Assembly (NCBI RefSeq): GCF_020520425.1
Contig: NC_079491.1
Location: forward strand, 2,542,001-2,606,000
Length of the DNA: 64,000 bases
From: Spinacia oleracea
Taxonomy: Eukaryota > Streptophyta > Magnoliopsida > Caryophyllales > Amaranthaceae
Reading direction: 5' to 3'
The notes below the pieces were generated by a model. That model searched no databases. It was given only the letters and a program-made list of their open reading frames with translations, and was not told the DNA's origin. The position numbers and the translations under genes are program-made. Of the stretch, positions 44,001 to 52,889 are shown piece by piece. Position 1 is the stretch's first letter; every line of letters starts with the position of its first letter.

Positions 44001-45590
44001 ATGAAAATACAGGACCTTGATGTATACGGTGACTCCAAGCTGGTGATCCATCAACTCCTCGATGATTATGATGTCAAGAAAGATGACTTGATTCCTTATT
44101 ATAAGCATGCTTCACAATTGCTGGCAGAATTTGAGAGCGTCCGATTGCAACATGTTCCAAGGAGTGCCAACAAGACAGCGGATGCACTTGCAAATCTCGC
44201 AGCCACATTGGCACTGGGGGCAGAAGAAAACATGTCGGTCCCGGTCTGTAATCGGTGGGTGATAAACCCTCAAGATGAAGTTGAAATTGAAGCTGAAGAA
44301 CTCTCAGGTGCAGTTACTGTCTATGAGATAGACATAGAAGATTGGCGTCGACCACTCATTGATTTCTTGGTACACGAAAAGTTGCCAAGCGATTTGAAAC
44401 ACAAGATGGAAATTCGACGACGTGCTCCACGCTTCATTTACTACAAAGAAACACTTTACAGGCGTTCGTTCCTTGGAACCTGGTTGAGATGTTTGGGAGA
44501 TGAAGAAGCAGCAAAAACAATGCAAGAAGCTCATTCTGGAGTTTGCGGAGCTCACCAATCTGGTCCTAAGCTTCACGACCGTGTCAAGAGGATGGGGTAC
44601 TACTGGCCAACCATGGTTCAAGATTGCATGGAACTTGCGAAAAAATGTGAAGCTTGTCAATTCCATGCGAACTTTATTCATCAACCTCCGGAACCGCTAC
44701 ATCCGACAGTGACATCTTGGCCGTTTGAAGCATGGGGTCTCGATGTTGTTGGTCCAATCACACCGAAATCATCAGGTGGTCATGCATACATCCTTGCCGC
44801 TACGGATTACTTCTCAAAATGGGCGGAAGCAATACCTCTTCGTGAAGTCAAGAAAGAGAACGTGGTCGATTTCATTCGGAATCACATCATACATCGATAT
44901 GGCGTGCCACGTTACATAATCACAGACAACGGAACACCATTTGTCAACAAGTTGATGACGAGCCTTTGTGAGAAATTCAAGTTTGCACAAAACAAGTCTT
45001 CAATGTATAATGCACCTGCAAACGGACTAGCTGAATCTTTCAACAAAACACTTTGCAAGTTGCTTAGTAAGATTGTTGGGAAACACCAGCGAGATTGGCA
45101 CGAAAGAATGGGCGAAGCTCTATGGGCGTATCGTACCACGTACAGGACACCAACTCAAGCGACACCTTATGCACTTGTGTATGGTGTGGAGGCCATATTG
45201 CCATTGGAGATTCAAATTCCGTCACTTCGCATGGCAATCCAGGAAAATCTCACTGAAGAAGAAAATGCTAAGATTCGTCTGGCAGAGTTGGAAGCACTTG
45301 ACGAAAAGAGGCTTGAGGCGCAACAAAAGTTGGAATGCTACCATGCTCGTTTGACAAGGGCGTTCAACAAGAAGGTGCGAGTACGGTCTTTCAAAGTTGG
45401 AGACACGGTCCTTGCTATCAAGAGACCGATCATTGTTTCTCGCAAAACGGGAAATAAATTTGCATCGAAATGGGATGGTCCTTACGTTGTCCAGGAAGTC
45501 TACACAAATGGAGCTTACAAGATCGTTGATGCAGAAGGACTGCGCATAGGCCCTATCAACGGCAAATTTTTGAAGCGTTACTACCCTTGA
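38097..45590 (+). CDS. Gag-Pol polyprotein of the whole Tat-clade element
   Basis: 2497 residues, identical in protein sequence to 22755-30248, with Gag, protease, reverse transcriptase, two RNase H domains and integrase in one frame. Tat-lineage elements commonly keep Gag and Pol in one or two long ORFs; here no frameshift or stop separates them. It presumably makes the proteins that replicate this element and non-autonomous relatives. Confidence 0.95.
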   Translation: MAAQQTVSMSDAEKAAMVKQRAAELAEMMKGRDEGIRTRGMKNADLNEAASSLRSAPITTKTRRKSHVRASSDVSPNPYYRKSRNIPVFGSFPAEGARFLMPGEEDMRPHQKPDRLVIHTSPLFDPFYVESDAKSSTGSSPTSPLKVSDCEESVQSLQTDIAEVMAIESKTVEEQLAEMKGMIVKLMKDGEEKDEEIKKQNERISSLTKKLKKQEESADEENDDSEGSTTSKSTTKGEKPDDTFTMKKIQDMITNAVKNHIVGSSGPSHLYEKPYTKRIDHLRMPVGYQPPKFQQFDGKGNPKQHVAHFIETCNNAGTSGDLLVKQFVRSLKDTAFDWYTDLPAEAIDSWAEMEEEFKARFYSTRRVVSMIELTKTTQWENEPVVDYINRWRTLSLECKDRLTETSAIAMCIQGMNWDLLYILQGIKPRSFQDLATRAHDMEISITNNRGGSSSSFKKEKKDFKKPEKYVKDSTKESFAVATSSAPVKISAKPKTEQKKGPFTKDARRDKPTLKELQAKKYPFPDSDLAGMLDDLLEKKVISLPESKRPDQMGRTSDPNFCPYHRIVSHPIEKCITLKERIMQLATEGRIVLDLDEAAESHHASVIQFGSLDPILIIDPVKNSASTPLPRKEDEEGWTLVTRRKKRKQTKLEEQPPLRQKQHQKRNKSKSSHVTRNKGLVKKKSTSRDSFPTKEVRKHVTLNDFLPQEYLGEISVNTVTCSVAEEEEKEEKSLVSEGLNHERDPERDAKILALLGTVPSRMGWRQALSLPEEMRFALARAIENPTQYTSKENIEQGIYENHPERCAACSAALAFTDEDLMLGSKPHNRPLFVCGYIRKKKINRILVDGGSAVNIMPKSTMTKLGITESELTESRLMIQGFNLGGQRAIGMIRVDLTIGEMTATTIFHVIDSNTSYRLLLGRPWMHENGVVASTLHQCFKYYRNGERKVNADVKPFSEVESHFADAKFYASQGEPVEVMPTEIASTGKVMPKKLQSRVTEEKPSRNVLEPSHETVDEKKSKEILSQRVEENPREAVPVLRYIPMSRRKEGQSPFMNCGAETTSKKVKDMPQEFDKSMTLPVHKISDPKILTSPTPNSTKSPETPSSRKDGFDPVAYKLMENSGYDFSNPKPMGKLVEDKSYGLNKTQQKLQQQGERVWVKKVGLGFKESKPIIISGRRRSMQASQYIGVQEMEESVDENFEPVQKESVFDRIHPSSAKARSSVFDRLDGPVNSPTPSRVFDRLGDHSGKAHKSPNAKDVFARLGKVTGKPTNCLSQKPKKEVFSRLGKKDVSLKPQWRPKNTASKTRDKFELENDVRSNVPSRMKRLAVLEVKTGDSLRVKGHTMVLTCQKSPTSQKRDAVEDMTVTSYHITAYEDVDLEEEMETTEAPKNLDDGVETTIDELKELNLGTQDDPRPIYVSALLTQEEEKGYFEILTEYKDVFAWSYREMPGLDPKVAVHRLAVRKGVSAKKQPQRRFRPELIPEIEAEVNKLIDAGFIREVKYPTWIANIVPVRKKNGKLRVCVDFRNLNEACPKDDFPLPVTEIMIDATTGHEALSFMDCTAGYNQILMAPEDQEATAFRTPKGIFCYKVMPFGLKNAGATYQRAMQKIFEDMMHKTVECYVDDLVVKSKKRNDHLLHLREVFKKLRRYQLKMNPLKCAFGVTSGKFLGFVVRHRGIEIDQSKITAIQNMPEPKNLKELRGLQGRLAYIRRFISNLAGRCHPFSHLMKKGAPFEWDDSCRKAFESIKQYLSTPPVLGAPVQGKPLILYISAHERSLGALCAQENGDGKEAALYYLSRTLVGAELNYSPIEKVCLALIFAIQKLKHYMQAHTVKVISKADPIKYILSRPVLSGRLAKWAMLISQHDVVYVPQKAIKGQALADFLAAHPIPSHWELPDDLPGEEVFYIDVLPPWEMYFDGAARQDGAGAGVILVSPEKHVFTYSFTLTNLCSNNVAEYQALVLGLQMAKEMKIQDLDVYGDSKLVIHQLLDDYDVKKDDLIPYYKHASQLLAEFESVRLQHVPRSANKTADALANLAATLALGAEENMSVPVCNRWVINPQDEVEIEAEELSGAVTVYEIDIEDWRRPLIDFLVHEKLPSDLKHKMEIRRRAPRFIYYKETLYRRSFLGTWLRCLGDEEAAKTMQEAHSGVCGAHQSGPKLHDRVKRMGYYWPTMVQDCMELAKKCEACQFHANFIHQPPEPLHPTVTSWPFEAWGLDVVGPITPKSSGGHAYILAATDYFSKWAEAIPLREVKKENVVDFIRNHIIHRYGVPRYIITDNGTPFVNKLMTSLCEKFKFAQNKSSMYNAPANGLAESFNKTLCKLLSKIVGKHQRDWHERMGEALWAYRTTYRTPTQATPYALVYGVEAILPLEIQIPSLRMAIQENLTEEENAKIRLAELEALDEKRLEAQQKLECYHARLTRAFNKKVRVRSFKVGDTVLAIKRPIIVSRKTGNKFASKWDGPYVVQEVYTNGAYKIVDAEGLRIGPINGKFLKRYYP

Positions 45591-45639
45591 AGTTGTGCAA
45601 CATTGTAACCTCCTAAGCACGAGGCTAAACTGCAACTGA

Positions 45640-45641
<2 letters not shown>

Positions 45642-45685
<44 letters not shown>

Positions 45686-45712
45686 GGAAATGACGTCAGC
45701 AAACGACGTCAG

Positions 45713-45764
<52 letters not shown>
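45642..45764 (+). other. Paired long A-tracts around TGACGTCA motifs, whole element
   Basis: About 41 A, spacer with TGACGTCA and CGACGTCA, about 52 A; another 23-A run lies at 46081-46103. It sits in the 560-bp gap between the convergent sense and antisense coding regions. Confidence 0.85.
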
Positions 45765-45767
<3 letters not shown>

Positions 45768-46149
45768 AGAAATTATTTTTGCTTTTAAGGAACTACGTTG
45801 GCTTGATCTTATGGAGTGAATTTATTCATTTCATAAGTACGTAGGCAGCTTGAAGGAATCACTAACTTTAAGTCCAGCCACACCAAAAATCTCTCCCATT
45901 TTTGTACTGCTCCTGGCCCGCAAGAGTATAAACTGTGAACGGCTAAATAAATAAATGAAAATTTCATGTTGGTTTCCTATGAGTTGAATGAATATGGAAT
46001 CAATGACAAAAATCTTTGACAGGAAGAATGACGAGTCTTATTCATTTCATTTTTGGAATTCTTAAAACAAATTGGTCTCTAAAAAAAAAAAAAAAAAAAA
46101 AAAGAATTAAAAGAAAACAAGTGCAACGATGGTAACAAGAAAGGCGGAA

Positions 46150-46935
46150 CTACGGTTCAAATTTGAAGGCTTGCAAAGCATCACGAGCAACACCAAATTG
46201 TTTCTCAGCTTCCGCTAGCTTTGCCTCCACCTCTTTCGCAGCAACAATATTCTCCTTCATGATGAGGAGTGAGTTTTCTTGCTCTTTCTTCTGTATGACG
46301 TACCCTTGGAACTTCTCTTCTGATTCTGAAATAAGAGGCAAAAGTCTATCCGCTCGTTCTGCTAAATCATTGAGCTTCCTTTTATGTTCGGCTTGTTCTT
46401 GCTGAATCTGATCTATCTCCTTATGAAGAGCTTGCATTCGCTCCTCTTCTGCTTTCCCTGCAATTGTAGTTGTCTGCACGCTCGTCTCTATCTCCAAAGA
46501 TCGTTGCTCCAAGTCATTGAGAGTGGGATCTCCCTGTTTCCCTAGCCGAACGTGGTGGAGTTGAGAACCGCACCCAATATACCCCTTGATAAAAGATTCG
46601 ATTGCAGAGATGTCGATCTTCTTATCACGAACATAGGAGAAAACCTGTTCAAACTCCTGCGCTAGTTCATGAACCTTGGCTAAAGGAGTCTTCATCAACT
46701 TGTCCTTTATTTCATTAATCATCAAGCTTGCAGCATATCGGTCCGCCCTGTTGGTCGCCTTAGTGATCATGTCTTGAGCATTAAAAGAAGGAGACTCGGT
46801 CGAAGCAGTAGAAACACTTGTGGTTGGCGCAGTATCAATGACAACATCATCAATGAACTGTTGTTCAGGAAGGGAGACAAATGTATTCTCGCAAGCAGTA
46901 AGCTCTACTGCTATGTTCGCATCGCTTTGAAGATT
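46150..46935 (-). CDS. Antisense coiled-coil exon of the retrotransposon's extra gene
   Basis: Open from a likely acceptor (TTTTCAG, just above 46935) to the stop at 46150, about 261 residues. The region includes EEERMQALHKEIDQIQQEQAEHKRK and further heptads, which predict a coiled coil. It follows the PMD ORF at 47011-49020 in the same orientation across a possible 75-bp GT-AG intron, so the two are probably one transcription unit. I know no enzymatic domain here. Confidence 0.65.
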   Translation of the reverse strand, partial: NLQSDANIAVELTACENTFVSLPEQQFIDDVVIDTAPTTSVSTASTESPSFNAQDMITKATNRADRYAASLMINEIKDKLMKTPLAKVHELAQEFEQVFSYVRDKKIDISAIESFIKGYIGCGSQLHHVRLGKQGDPTLNDLEQRSLEIETSVQTTTIAGKAEEERMQALHKEIDQIQQEQAEHKRKLNDLAERADRLLPLISESEEKFQGYVIQKKEQENSLLIMKENIVAAKEVEAKLAEAEKQFGVARDALQAFKFEP

Positions 46936-47010
46936 CTGAAAAGTGAAAAATAAAGGGGATTAAAATAGTAATTAAAAAGAAAACGAGAATGTCAAAGTAA
47001 AGAAATGAAC

Positions 47011-49020
47011 CTCTATCTCTTCAGGCGATAGCTCAGGGCCATAATCTTCAGCGAAAATATCATCCAGAATTGTAGGTTCACCTGCGTGTTCGTCACCGGA
47101 AGGTTCATTTTCGTCATTGGAAGGTTCATTACTTACAACTCTGCTTGCTAGTCTTCTACTCTCGTCCCTGCATTTCGAAGATGTTTCCTTGGGCGGACAG
47201 GATATCGTGGAACTTTTAGGCAATCTGACTCTAACTTTGCGAGGTGCAGCCGAAGTCTTGGCAGCTTTGTCTTTTGGTGAAGTGTTAAGATCATCGCCCT
47301 TTCTCTCCTTTCTCTTCTTAGACCTGACATTTGTTAGACTAGGAGTTCTTGAAGCATAAGCCGCATTTAAAGAAACGACCGAATTCCACCATGTTGTGAA
47401 GCTTGGAGTGACTCGAGATTGGGCATTAAACGTGCGGCAAGGGACCAAAAAAGTAGCCCTAGTATGCAGACGAATGCTGGACTGAAAAAGATAGTACATA
47501 TGCTCTCGGGTGATGTTTTGTGTCTGGACTACTAATTCGCCTGGCACATCTTGGTGAAATCCGAATTGCCGACCGAATCGATGAGGACTGTATGGCTCAA
47601 CCACGTAGTTGTTGTCGAACCTCAAGGTCAGAAAACAGGACCGCATGCTAATGAAGAAGTTTGCGAATTGCTTTGGTTGATGGTTGCCATCTTCACGCTT
47701 CTCATCTGAATTACCACAAATTGAGTTAGCAAGCCAATTGAAATCCTTACCCGAAGAAACTAGCGATTTAGCATCTGGAGACTTTATGACAGAGTCAAGG
47801 CCTTGAATTCCAACCAGGGGAGCACCAACAAAATCGTAGGTGACGACGTGATGACTTCGAAAATACTTAGCGGTCCAGGCATACACATATTGTGCAGGGA
47901 AGGACTCGCGATGTTTGCCGGGGGTAGGAGAATTCGAAATTTTGCTCAATCCGTGGTAGATGCTCGCCAAAACAGGGATCGCCAAAGAAGTCTCTTTTCC
48001 ACTTGCAAGAAATGACGCAGGTTTGAAAGATCCAGGACGGATGCAACCCAAATCTGACACCGGCAAAACAAAGGCACAAAGCCAACATGAGAGAAAGGCA
48101 GCCAAATATGTTTGTCGATGATGCGCTTCAGGAATCCGTAGGATGCGAAAGGCTTCGTACATCTTATGACTCCACGATCGAGGACCATTAAAGGAGCTGA
48201 AGTCTTTCATAAGTGTTGGAAGGACAGACTTTTTGTTGCCAGATGCCAAGAAATACTTTGATGCACCGCGAAACCAAAAATCACACCAAGTCTCGAACGT
48301 TATTGTTGTCACCTTGTGTTTCTCAGAAAGATAATGCAAAGCCATGAACAAATATTTGCAACTGTAAGGGAGGTATAGACTGTGCTCATCGTCGGAGCCT
48401 TCCAATTCAACGGCAGAAGGGACGACCTCGTCATAAAAAAGGCCAGTTACGGGAAGCCCACCAAGGTCGTATATATCCCAAAGACTGATTGACATTTCTC
48501 CAACTGAAGTGTGCAAGGTATTTGTCGTAGGACACCAGGATTCACAAAAAGCCTGCATGACAGGAGAATTACATTTGTAGATGTACATAGAAGCATAGAC
48601 GGCATCAAGAATATGGGTGCTAGCGAGTGTGCGTCTGGAATGGTGCAGGACATCTTCTAACCATTCCCAGTAAAGAGGGATGTATGTTGGCTCGACTCCA
48701 AATTTCGGACTAGAACTCCATTTGGTCTCCTTGCGGGACAAACGCGTAGATAATGTCTGGAAAGAACACGCATCATCGCAGGGACGGTGATGTGAAGCGA
48801 CAAGGACAGGATTAGGTGTTTTTCCACCAAATGCATTAACATCACGACTCTCCTTGTACCAGCTTTTCGGGCCCGAGAACTCCGTAGAAGAATGGATGTT
48901 TGCAAAAGGACCAATCACAGGAGGAAATGAACGAAAGTGCGCTCCATCGACCGAATTAGCATCTTCCATGAGTGACAAAGTCTCTTCTCCAGGAGTATTG
49001 TGATACTTGAAGTAAACCAT
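47011..49020 (-). CDS. Antisense plant mobile domain (PMD) protein carried by the retrotransposon
   Basis: An ORF of about 670 residues up to a likely donor GAG|GTTCAT (the frame itself stays open to 46972). A PMD-like core (about 135-430) contains FCESWCPTTNTLHTSVGEMSISLWDIYDLGGLPVTG, a signature of the plant mobile domain (also labelled aminotransferase-like). The C-terminus has a basic SKKRKERKG patch (about 568) that could be a nuclear signal, followed by an acidic Ser-rich stretch. Antisense extra ORFs between pol and the right LTR are known in Tat-lineage elements, and PMD genes are known to have been picked up by transposons. The start ATG at 49020 is preceded by a T-rich acceptor-like TTTGTAG (minus strand), so a leader intron is possible. 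Confidence 0.8.
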
Positions 49021-50959
49021 GGTGACTCTTTGTTCCTACAAAGTCAACACAAAAAAAAAAAGTGCAAGTTGATGCATGTATGACGATGCAGTTAATTAAC
49101 AAAGTAATATTTAACGGAGGCATCATATTTGAAATATTGATCGTACAAACTAGTACAGATTATTGTCAACAATGTATCAACTTTGCCAATGATTACTACT
49201 GTGAACTACACCCGGTATTAAAAGAAAGTACACAGATTATATTACAGGAAGCAGTTGTATTATGTTCGACCGCACAAAAAAAAGGGGGAGCAAGTTCAAG
49301 TTTGGGGTTGCTGTTATCGATCATCATTCATCATGTTCGTAAAAAAAAAAAAAAGAGAAAAGAAAAAAAGGGGTTGCATGTATTCATGTGAATTGGAAAG
49401 AGACAAAAGAAAGAGACAAAAGAAAAAGACAAAAAAGAATCATCACAATCATGCATCACCATTTAAAAAAAAAAAAAAAAAAAAAAAATTGGAAATAAAA
49501 ATTAGGGAGTACAATATCACGTGAATAGGATGGGAAAGAAAGAAAAAGACAAAAGAATTTTGTAGCCCAGCATCATCAATTACTATCATCATCTATTATT
49601 CTTTTATGATATGAATAAAGAATAAATAAAAATAAAAAAAGAAAAGAAAGAAGGATGGCATCACGTGAAGGGTGAAAGAAGACAAAACAAGAAAATGACT
49701 CAACTTTTTTTTTTTTTTTTTTTTTTGTGGTCTATATTTTACTCTTCGGTATCATCATCATCAACAACAATATAAATTAATCATACGAACAAAAAAAAAA
49801 AAAAAAGGAAGGGGGGCAAGCAAACAGGTCGCCATGGAAATTACAATGCTTCAAAGGTTAAAATTGCTGAAAGAAAATACAGCAGAGTATACATACTGGG
49901 TCTGAAAGTCGGATCGCGCCTCAACAACGGTGGCGCAGTGCTGTGACGGTGGTGATGGACGGACAGCAGGTCAACAGGAACAACCACCTCTCAGATTCGA
50001 TGACGGTGGTGCTAGGCGGCTTGGGACTCCACGAGCAGGACCAGTCGCGGATGAACAACTCCTCCACAGGCTGCTTGTCGGACTCACGAACTATTCGATG
50101 ACGACCGTTGGGTTGGTGTTCGGACCGATTCGATGACGACCGTTGGTTTGGTGATGACGTCTACTGGTTCGTTCCTCTTTCACGGGCTATTCGATGACGA
50201 AGATTCGGTATTGTACTCCTCGGAGTCTCTGATCAAAGGTCGTTGAGTTGTTGTTGATGGTGAGGTGAATTGATAGCATAAGAGGTGTATTTATAGTCTT
50301 GTAGCTCATAGTCCTACTTCAAAGCAAATTTAGAAGAAGATATGTTTTGGGTAAATTTTATCCAATATATTAAGCATTTATTTTGAGTCCTACTCCATGT
50401 TGGATTCTAATCAGTTGAGAAAAGCTTGAGACCTATGGAAAATCAACTACTACTGTGAAGATGTGAAGATGGAATTTGCTCGAAGTCTATCCCATTTGGG
50501 TCTTGTCTTGGGTAATTGATGTCCATTATAATTCTTTCCTATCATCAAAGAAGTGACATAACCGAAGTATTGTGTTGACAGTAGGATACTAAAAAGCTGT
50601 TAGAACTTGGCCAAGATAGATGCACTAATTGTATCCTAATTGGTTTAGTTGGGAATCAGTGGAGTCCTAGTATTATTCTATTTCGTAAAGTGTGATGTTG
50701 TCTTGGAAGAGTTTCACACCAAAGAAAATGCATAGCGTGAGTGCATGCATCAAAATGGATCAGTGATCCGAAGATTCGGTCCAGCCCATCCATCAAAAGG
50801 GTGGGTCAACAAGTTGGGCCAAAAGACCAAATATTACTCCTATTTCAGAAAAAAAAGGAAAGTTCGGAGTACGTGAAGAAGTGCAAACTGGATTTCGAGA
50901 TCGGACCACGAGCAAACACTCAAAGATTCGTGTACGTAACCGATCTCGAGGGGGCAATT
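49021..50959. other. Right non-coding region of the retrotransposon
   Basis: A-rich and T-rich runs (49345-49490, 49690-49730, 49790-49806), then more complex sequence with repeated CGATGACGACCGTTGG words (50090-50145). It is presumed leader and promoter of the antisense PMD gene. The purine-rich GAGGGGGCAATT at about 50949-50959 before the right LTR is the probable polypurine tract. Confidence 0.6.
50289..50296 (-). promoter_or_regulatory. Possible TATA box of the antisense PMD gene
   Basis: TATAAATA on the minus strand inside the element, upstream of the antisense ORF by about 1.27 kb. It would imply a long or spliced leader. Only sequence similarity supports it. Confidence 0.4.
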
Positions 50960-51494
50960 TGTAGGCATTAAAAATATGAAGAATGCCACATCATCATTTT
51001 TTGTCCCGAAAAAGTCAAATGTTGACTTCTATTATTAAATGTCAGATAAATTGTTTAATTTGGGTTATAAACCAAATAGGCCCATTTTTAATAAATGACG
51101 TTCATTTAATAGGAGTGGGTTATTTAAATGAGCTTAAGTAAATAGGCCCATTTATCCACAAAAGGAAAACCCTAAACCTAAGAAGAGGATATAAAAAGTT
51201 CTCTCCAAGTCATTTGGCAGACAGACTGAACGTAGTATACAAACACCTACTACTCTCCAGAAAAAACCCGAAGACGGCTTCCAAGCACACAAGTCTGACA
51301 TCAAATCTCGGTGGAAGAAGAACAACAAGCACAAACGCCGTTCTACCTTCAAACCACAAATTCTTGCTGTTGTAGAGATCGAATCAGTGGATAAACATTA
51401 GAGATTGTACCCAAATACAAAATCAATAAAAATATATTTTGTTCACATTATTTTGATTCTGTTATTTTTGCAGACTCGTAAATTTGTGTTTACA
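50960..51494 (+). repeat. Right LTR of the whole element
   Basis: 535 bp; differs from the left LTR at two positions. Followed by the target duplication CCCAC. Confidence 0.93.
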
Positions 51495-51499
51495 CCCAC

Positions 51500-52314
51500 A
51501 TATAGCAAAAAGTAGTGGGGACTAATATTACTTTAAGGATAGTGATAATCACGATCCTAATTTTTCATCTCAATAAATTAATTCTAACAGATCCCATGTG
51601 ACTTAAATCATGCATTAAAGATTACAAGAGAATATTTGAATAGTTTAAAAGTCAAAACGTTGCAACTATTAGAAAACGGATGAAGTACCAAATTACCAAT
51701 GATGGCCATAATAATAAAAAAAAAAATAAAAAAAAAAGAGAGGAAACTAGCTAGTGTTAAATCACACCACTAGCTAAAAGATAACGAGAATATAGAAGAG
51801 CGATTAATAAATATCTATACCTAGTATTTTAAAAGAATAACCATAGATAATTGCATGACACGTGTCACCTCCATATTTCATCTATACAATTTTTTTCTTT
51901 AGTCGTTTGTTATACGAAGGTTTTTACAACTTCAACATCTCTTCCACGGTTTCACTCCATTTTCCTCTTTAACACTCAATATTAATTCATCATTTAATTT
52001 TTTTTCCAACTTTCACATTTACAATCAATCAAATATTTCCACTAAAATAAAAAAAACCTCAATAAAATTAGCACTCTAAAAGACGACTAAATAACCACTA
52101 TATAATTGCCCGTTCTTCAAATGAGATTATATAAAAGCGATCAATATATATTATTCAATTCAAACCATGCTGATAGCGCAATTAAAACTAGTAACGTGAC
52201 AATTAAATTCAGAAATTAGTAAATAAAACCATTCATTTCAAATAAACTTAATCAATACCGAGTACTCCATCCGTATAGTACGATTAATTTATGAAAGGAC
52301 GTGTTTGCCATTTA
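51500..52314. other. Continuation of the interrupted third inhibitor block
   Basis: Host sequence resumes after the retrotransposon and matches 16,600-17,030 and 55,930-56,750. An extra stretch of about 320 bp (51812-52135), absent from the copy at 16,790, is bordered by AGCGATTAATA / AGCGATCAATA and includes GACACGTGTCAC. It may be a decayed transposon, but I could not define its ends. Confidence 0.5.
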
Positions 52315-52656
52315 GGCTCCGTTTGGTAAGGCGTAAAACGTTTTCATTGTAAACCGATTTTCCATGGAAAACAGTTTTCAAGGGAACACACAATTCCAAA
52401 CTAGTTTTCCTTTGTTTGGTAACTTAAAGGAAAATGGAAGAAGATGGTGAAGATTGAGGGGATGAAAAGGAGAGGGAGGTAAGAAGGAAAGAAGGAAAAG
52501 TGGTTCCCCTCCCTTTCAATTGGAAAAGGATTTTCTATCTTTGAGAGAGTAATGGAAAATTATTTTTCATCCCTTACCCAACCAAACAACGTAAAATGAT
52601 TAAAAAGGGGAAAATCGTTTTCCATGAAAACGTTTTACGCCCTATCAAACGGAGCC
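52315..52656. mobile_element. Tourist-like (PIF/Harbinger) MITE, 342 bp
   Basis: Inverted ends GGCTCCGTTTGGTAAGGCGT and GCCCTATCAAACGGAGCC with 3-bp target duplication TTA (52312-52314, 52657-52659). The site is empty in the block near 56720. Confidence 0.88.
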
Positions 52657-52679
52657 TTAAAAGAAATTTGGTAATACTT

Positions 52680-52883
52680 TTATCCAATTTGAGGAGGACA
52701 AAATACATCATCTGAATCAACCTCAACAAAAACCCGATAACTGCACAAGTCTTGCTGCATTCCCATTCCAGGGCGTATGATGATGGCTTCTAATACTTTG
52801 TCATTCTCTCTTTTTATTGTTGATATCCTCTCCGACTAACTCCGGCCACACGTTCTTTCCTACGCCGAAATCCTTGACAGGTC
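52680..52883 (-). pseudogene. Pseudogene of the 88-aa inhibitor (exon 2 only)
   Basis: Corresponds to exon 2 of copies E (17034-17254) and F (56751-56971), down to the TAA stop. It lacks about 14 bp in the middle (after TATTGTTG), which shifts the frame, and 3 bp near the 3' end. The intron and exon 1 are gone: sequence of the old retrotransposon remnant begins just beyond the exon-2 acceptor. It is the third-block counterpart of copy E. Confidence 0.82.
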
Positions 52884-52889
52884 CTGTAC

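Larger units (their letters stand above)
32514..47857. repeat. Right unit of the 15.34-kb tandem duplication
   Basis: 15344 bp. It begins in the copied exon 2 of the 88-aa inhibitor and ends inside the antisense PMD ORF, where the original element continues without a break. It contains copies of the hAT element, LTR relic, Helitrons, inhibitor C and the left three-quarters of the retrotransposon. Confidence 0.93.
37486..51494 (+). mobile_element. Tat-clade Ty3/gypsy retrotransposon, whole, 14.0 kb
   Basis: Two 535-bp LTRs (37486-38020, 50960-51494) that differ at only two bases, a 5-bp target duplication CCCAC (37481-37485 and 51495-51499), a primer site, an intact-looking Gag-Pol ORF, an antisense PMD gene and a purine-rich tract just before the right LTR. 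The pre-insertion sequence GGTAACCCATAGCAA survives in the paralogous block near 55910. It looks whole. Two LTR differences suggest an age of the order of 0.1-0.3 million years under usual plant rates, with a wide error. It is larger than most gypsy elements because of the antisense region. Confidence 0.95.

Noticed and set aside
17173-47857. Pure assembly artefact as the explanation of the duplication
   Set aside because: Not excluded, but scattered single-base differences and a unique precise junction favour a real duplication; read depth is the decisive test.
49062-49524. Lys-rich plus-strand ORFs
   Set aside because: Translations of A-rich low-complexity sequence in the non-coding end of the retrotransposon.
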